A stretch of 64,000 nucleotides of DNA, taken from assembly GCA_002914805.1 (NCBI GenBank), contig JXTB01000574.1, positions 7,519 through 71,518 on the forward strand, read 5' to 3'. The notes beneath the pieces are model-generated. The model was not told the DNA's origin. It did no database searches and was given only the letters and a program-made list of their open reading frames with translations. This DNA is from Parasponia andersonii. Its lineage: Eukaryota > Streptophyta > Magnoliopsida > Rosales > Cannabaceae. Every line of letters starts with the position of its first letter. Position 1 is the first letter of the stretch. The translations under genes were made by a program, and so were the position numbers. Positions 58,840 through 64,000 of this stretch are shown here, one piece after another.

Positions 58840-59494
58840 AATCTATACTTATGTCGGCTGAATTTAAACGATGACCAAAGCTTCAAAATACCGACATCTC
58901 ATTTGAATATATAAACACGTTCACATGGACCAAAGTTTTTCAAGCAAATGAGAGACTAGATAATGTGATTTATTTTATTTTTTTTCATACTAAGCATATT
59001 AGTTATCGAAATCATAATTTAGAATAGCAAACTTGACTATAAAATAACTCTATTTAAAGTAGGCTCTTACTGTGAAATTAATAAATAATTATTTAGCAAA
59101 CTCCAAGACTTCCATTATATTAAGAATATTCACACAAACGTACATTAGGATAAGATATTAAAAATAGCTTACCTAAAAAGGAGAAAAAGAATCCTTATTA
59201 ACCTAAATATTACTTGCTCAAAAGTCCATCAAACACACCTATGCAAAAGAGACACGTAGGACACAAAACCAAAATTCCTCTTCTTACCCACGTGGCATGT
59301 CCTTAGTCCACATAGCATACACCAGCGCTACAGTGAATCACAGCCAAATTAGTTCTAGAATAAGAAAAAAGAAAAAAAAATTCCAAAAATGCATCAAGAG
59401 TTTCCCTCTCTTCGGCTTACGGTCTCTTTTTTCAAAACCCCTCCAAGACACTCGCTTAACTCTCGAGTCCCAATTTTTTTGAGATATTTTTACA
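58840..59494. other. Upstream region of the kinase gene
   Basis: No gene. After the tail of the TRIM-like fragment (to perhaps 58900) this is the probable promoter of the kinase. Short CACGTGG (about 59288, G-box core) and CACGTAGG (about 59251) motifs are present. Confidence 0.45.
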
Positions 59495-59500
59495 TATAAA
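59495..59500 (+). promoter_or_regulatory. TATA box of the kinase gene
   Basis: TATAAA, about 90 bases before the ATG at 59586. Transcription would start near 59525-59530, which excludes the in-frame ATG at 59511 as start codon. Confidence 0.5.
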
Positions 59501-59585
59501 TTCTCACTCGTTGGTTCTTTTCTTAAAAACCCATTACCGTCAAATCTCTGTCTTTTCTTTTTATTTACTTATTTATTTATTATTA

Positions 59586-62500
59586 ATGCAAAAGAGTGCT
59601 CCAGCAATGGCGGAACATGGGATGGTCTCAGAAGAGGAGCTCATGGAGCTCTCTTCTTTCTCATATTCCCTTGAAAGCATCGGAAACGCTTACACTTCAA
59701 GCGAAAACAACACCCAATTCGTCTTCACTATCGAACCCAGTTTGCTTATTGATCCTAGAAGCGTCAGAATTGGCAGAGTGATCGGTGAAGGGCCCAACTC
59801 CACTGTCTATGAAGGATTGTGGGTCCCTCTCTTTTCACCCTCAAACTCTTCTTTACATGTTTTTATTATTTTTATTTATTTATTTATTGTTTTCATATGC
59901 CTAGGTTACTCACATTCTCTGCATGTGTTTGAGTTTTCGATGCTTCTGATTTTCCCTTAATTTTTGAAAGAGCATTTTTTTTGTTTGGTTCTTGTTTCTT
60001 TAATCTTTGAAATCTGGGTTTTGCTAGCTTTTTTTATTTAAAAAAAACCTTTAAAGTGTTTAAGATTATTATTATAATATTTTAATGAAAAGTTGATGTA
60101 TACATGGGGTCCTAAGTATGGATTTCAGTGCAATTATAAAAAGTTGATCTCGTTTTGAATTTACGGTTTCTTTGATGGTAACCCCTTTTCTGAGCATAAA
60201 TTTGTTGTGGTTTTTTCATGGTAGGGACTCTGTAGGGTAACCCATGACGAAAAGTGTGTCATTTGGATTTCAATAACATTTTTCTCTGGTTGGTTGGTGA
60301 CCCTTTTGATTTTTTATAATCGAGCTAGTAGAGATCTAGAAATGGTGGTCTGTCGTTTTTTTAATTCATAATACTCTAGGACTAATTACATTAGAGAACA
60401 AGCAGAAACTGTTGGTTTATGCTGCATTTCACTAGTTTTCATGTAAATATGTTCTTTTCAAATGCTATTCCTTTTTTTTTTTTATATATAATTAAATATC
60501 ATTATACTCGGATTAGAGGCATTCGTACCTAGCATGAGTAGGTGTAGATGAGTGTGCTTACTCGTTCAATGATATGGTATTACAATCTACACTAGGATGT
60601 ATTTAGAAGACAGAATCTACCATGGACAGTTTGGACATTGGATTCCTTTTGCATAGGAGGAATTCATAATTCTTATCACTGTTGATTTAACCTCAGTTGT
60701 AACTAGGATGAATCTCTGTCCTTGTTTTTTGCAAATTGGAATACAGTTTCATGCAAGTTTGTTAATGCTATGATTCCACCTGTTGAGATCACACGATGCA
60801 TGCAGCATTTAGTAATTTCATGCTATAAAATAGTTCAAGATTTGTAATCATGAAGACTTATTGTAGGTGCATAGTGCAAGTAACAGCATTCAGCAGGCAT
60901 GTTATTACAAAATGTTTGGAATAAAATTTGATGATCTTATCATAATTAATGCAAAACCTTTTATGGATGACTTCTATACATTTTTAATTAGTTACCTAGT
61001 GACACTGTTTCTCGAGTCAACATAGGGTTATTACCATAAAGTTGGGGTAGGAAATTGTATGTTAGAATAGGCCAGGATTTTATGGAAATTGATTATTATG
61101 GATGGAAGATGTATCTCATGCCTTAATGAGGAGGCACTGCCCTATCATTTATTGTGATTTTAAATCCGTTGGGTTTGGTAAAGGGTTTGTCGATTTCATT
61201 CAATTGATAATCCTTTTATTTTCCTCTCTTGAAACCATTTACTTAAGCCTAGGTTGAGAAGATGTTTTGTTTGGTTAGGTTTGTCCTGATTTGAAACTTT
61301 TAAGGGGGGCTCGTATAGATTGGATGTGGATCACGTAATAAGGTTTACATTGGTTGTCAAGCAACTGCATGCTCTGTTAACAAGGTGTTCTATATCATGA
61401 TAGGCTTCCCGTCTCTATGTTGATTTTGATGCCAGAGAATTAACGCATGATTAGATTGAAGAAGTCAGTCAAAAGGTAGCAGAATTGAAGAAGCAATTTT
61501 GTCTTTTGGGCTAATTATCCAAAATGACAGAGAGCTTGTAAGTTAATGGATAATAATGAAGTTTAGCCTTTCAGAATGTTTGCCTCTTTGATATCTAGGC
61601 TTTAGCAATCTATTTGAAAGAGAGAAAAAAGTATAGGATGTTAAGTTTCAGAATGCTCATCGCATTTCCAAATACAAAGAAGCAGCTGGATGGGGAAGAG
61701 GATTTTAACATGAATGAGTGGAAAGTTTTAAGTTGCACCACTGAAAGAAAAGGTGAGGTAGGAACTGTAGTTCACACATGCGCTTTGGAAATCTGTTATG
61801 GTGTTCATAATGACTGTAAAATGGTTGTAAATCTTTTTAAGGCTCTAGGAAACGTGGTTTGAAAGATTAGAAAAGCTTTAGTTGAAGCTGTCTCCAAGAT
61901 CTAGTACTATATACTTGGTGAAAATATGTCCCAATGACATAAAATATACTGTATTAGCCTTTACATAGCATACCTGGAGTAAAGATCACTGATTTCGTAG
62001 AGTGGTTTTTTGTGTTTGCTCTCACAGCTTTTGCATGTCTCCAAATGCAAATGTTCATATATTTAAGTTCTATTATGTTCTGCAAATTAGGAACTCTTTT
62101 ACCCGGAGGTTTTTATACCAAAGCTGGTGTGTCTATGTCTTAGGTACAAATCCAAGCCTGTTGCTGTCAAGATTATACAGCCAGCGAGAACATCAGAAGT
62201 AAGTGCCGATCGCAAGGAAAAATTTCAGAGAGAAGTCATATTGCTATCAAAGATGAAACATGACAAGATTGTTAAGGTGCTTTACTTTATCATCCTAGAA
62301 TGTTGTGTTATATCAACATATGTACTTTAAGGTAAAATTACTATCGGAATATAATTTCTACTTAAAATACTTCCGTCACTGATTATTGTATATTTAAAAT
62401 TTTACAAACCTTTCTGTATAAAACAAGTCAATAATGTTTAAGGGTTTTCTTTCTGTTTATACCATCACTTGAAAATATTGTGGTCATGATTGTTACCCTA

Positions 62501-64000
62501 GGTCCTTTTAGGGATTACATCATATCCACTTGATAATTTCCTAACATGGAATCTCCAACATTTCGTTAAAAAGATAATTGTAACTGTCCTTGCACATCTG
62601 ACGAACGACCTTCTCTACTTTTTAATTCGGGTTATTTCTTTTGTTATGCATTTCTCTTAAAAATTGCATTTATTATAAATTAATCATTCTGATCCATAAT
62701 TTAGTAACATAAACGACAACAGTTAGCATATCCTGTAGGTTTCAACTGGTTTTGGTTTCAATGTAATTGCTATGCTTCCTGTATCCCTTTGTCTATGTAA
62801 CCTAATCATTATCCAACTTGAGCTTCAGTTATGAAAAATATTTTTCTCCCAACCCAAGTGCCACATGAAGCTTACAATTTAGTTATTTTGTCATTTTTAG
62901 TCCCCATTAATAGGCTATTTGAATAGGCTGCCAAACAATGAGCATTATGGTGTTTTTCGCTGATGTTGCCTGCACTAGATGAGTTTATTTTAACCAGTCA
63001 ACATGACAACATTTGACAAAAGATTGTTTAAGTCTTGTCTTATGCAGCTACTGTTTCTGAATGGCCTCTTGACAATTCTATCAAGAATTGATGCACCATA
63101 TGTATCATCAATTGACTTAGTTTAGATGCTGATAAGATTTTCTCCGAAACAGTACATCGGTGCTTCTGTGGAGCCAAGTATGATGATTGTTACAGAGCTT
63201 ATGAGAGGTGGTACACTTCAGAAGTACTTGTGGAGCATCCGTCCAAGAACTCTAGATTGGAAACGTTCCATAAATTTTGCACTTGATATATGTTGTGTAA
63301 TGGAATACTTGCATGCAAATGGAATCATTCACCGAGATTTGAAACCAAGTAATCTAGCCATTTGTCTAATTGCCCTTATGACGGTAATTACTGGCCTGGC
63401 TCATTATAGAAAATCTTTAACGAAACTTGTTTTCTGCCCTTTATTATCGTAGGTAATGTACTTCTTACGACAGACAAGAAACATATTAAGTTGGCTGACT
63501 TTGGGCTTGCTAGAGAGGAGATATCAGGTGAAATGACTACTGAAGCTGGTACTTACCGGTGGATGGCTCCTGAGGTACCTCAAATTTTCTTCTTTTGTCA
63601 TTCAAACATATAAATACCACCCAGAAAAAGAAAAGATCCAAAAAAAATCATATCATGCATAAAGTTTTCCTCTGTCTGGCGTAGATATTCAGCATTGAAC
63701 CACTTCCAGTTGGAGCGAAGAAACAATATGATCACAAAGTGGATGTTTACAGCTTCTCAATCGTTCTCTGGGAGCTAATCACAAACAAAACTCCATTCAA
63801 GGGCCGGAACAACGTGATGGTCGCTTACGCCACAGCCAAAGTAAGTTATATGAATGTTAACAAGAAACAAAAACAACCAACACTAAATACTCCAAAGAAA
63901 CATTTTGAAGTCGAATTTCATGGTACTGAAACTGGTGATTTGCTTTGACCCTATCGATTATTTCAACTGTCGTTTGTCAGAATGTACGGCCTAGCTTAGA
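59586..64000 (+). CDS. Raf-like protein kinase, ATN1-related (3' end outside window)
   Basis: A cytosolic Ser/Thr kinase of the plant Raf-like (TKL) group. Exons: 59586-59818, 62144-62276, 63153-63348, 63453-63574, 63685-63840, 63981-64000 and beyond; all introns GT-AG, frame kept throughout. Intron 1 is 2.3 kb. Motifs in the model: Gly loop GEGPNSTV (residues about 67-74), Lys87 in VAVKI, alpha-C Glu in [13 protein letters not shown] (Asp184), DFG (Asp203), and GTYRWMAPE (Glu228), the Raf-type activation-segment end, then [14 protein letters not shown]. About 286 residues are visible; the last kinase subdomains lie past the edge. The order and wording of motifs are closest to Arabidopsis ATN1 as I remember it. 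Start: first AUG after the TATA box; ATG 59607 (CAATGGCG, better context, same frame) is the alternative. No lesion seen. Substrate unknown. Confidence 0.9.
59819..62143 (+). other. Kinase intron 1
   Basis: 2,325 bp, donor GTGGGT, acceptor CTTAG. Long first introns often carry expression signals in plants. The open frames inside it (for example 61614-61862) lack recognised motifs. Its first 110 bp are duplicated at 49580-49680. Confidence 0.75.

Noticed and set aside
59511-59585. ATG at 59511 as start of the kinase
   Set aside because: In frame, but it lies only about 11 bases after the TATA box, upstream of the likely transcription start.
61614-61862. An 82-codon frame in kinase intron 1
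   Set aside because: No motif; both flanks are intron of a gene with clear splice sites.

Overview
The window is nuclear DNA of a flowering plant, most likely a dicot. It is AT-rich and dominated by LTR retrotransposons. It has GT-AG introns, (TA)n/(CT)n/(ATA)n microsatellites, plant gene families (Raf-like kinase, F-box, RING-H2) and transposons primed by plant-type tRNA sites. The species cannot be fixed from sequence alone. There are no operons, CRISPR arrays or prokaryotic features.

Layout. 1-4889: AT-rich intergenic DNA. 4890-15880: a complete but dead Tat-lineage Ty3/gypsy element with 623-bp LTRs and a gag-pol broken by frameshifts and stops. On its opposite strand, between pol and the 3' LTR, lies a decayed multi-exon gene with four GT-AG introns. 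15881-23297: repeat-rich noncoding DNA with one assembly gap (16706-17274). 23298-23823: a broken RING-H2 gene. 26018-26584: the N-terminal half of an F-box gene. 26585-30587: CACTA-type transposon debris including a 602-bp inverted repeat. 30588-40624: an old LTR element with no recognisable protein, nested with a young Ty1/copia element (31102-36593). 41405-49280: a second RING-H2 gene on the minus strand, cut in two by another copia element (41781-49129), whose 3' LTR in turn carries a gypsy-type solo LTR (42035-44283). 49524-49680: a stray copy of the exon 1/intron 1 junction of the kinase gene. 51602-52126: an F-box C-terminal remnant ended by a SINE. 56216-58839: a second solo LTR. 59586-64000: the only intact-looking host gene, an ATN1-like Raf-type protein kinase, which runs off the right edge.

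How the parts relate. The host genes other than the kinase are relics, and much of the window is a record of successive insertions. Target-site duplications could be read for the gypsy element (ATATA), both copia elements (ATAAG; GGCTT/GGCTA), the noncoding LTR element (CAAAC), both solo LTRs (TGAAT, TAATC) and the SINE (16 bp). LTR divergence agrees with nesting order: the outer noncoding element is roughly 12% diverged and the copia inside it about 2%. The same trio (a noncoding repeat, a RING-H2 gene, an F-box piece) occurs twice in the same order, at 17.9-26.6 kb and 30.2-52.1 kb. This suggests an old segmental duplication later blown apart by transposons.
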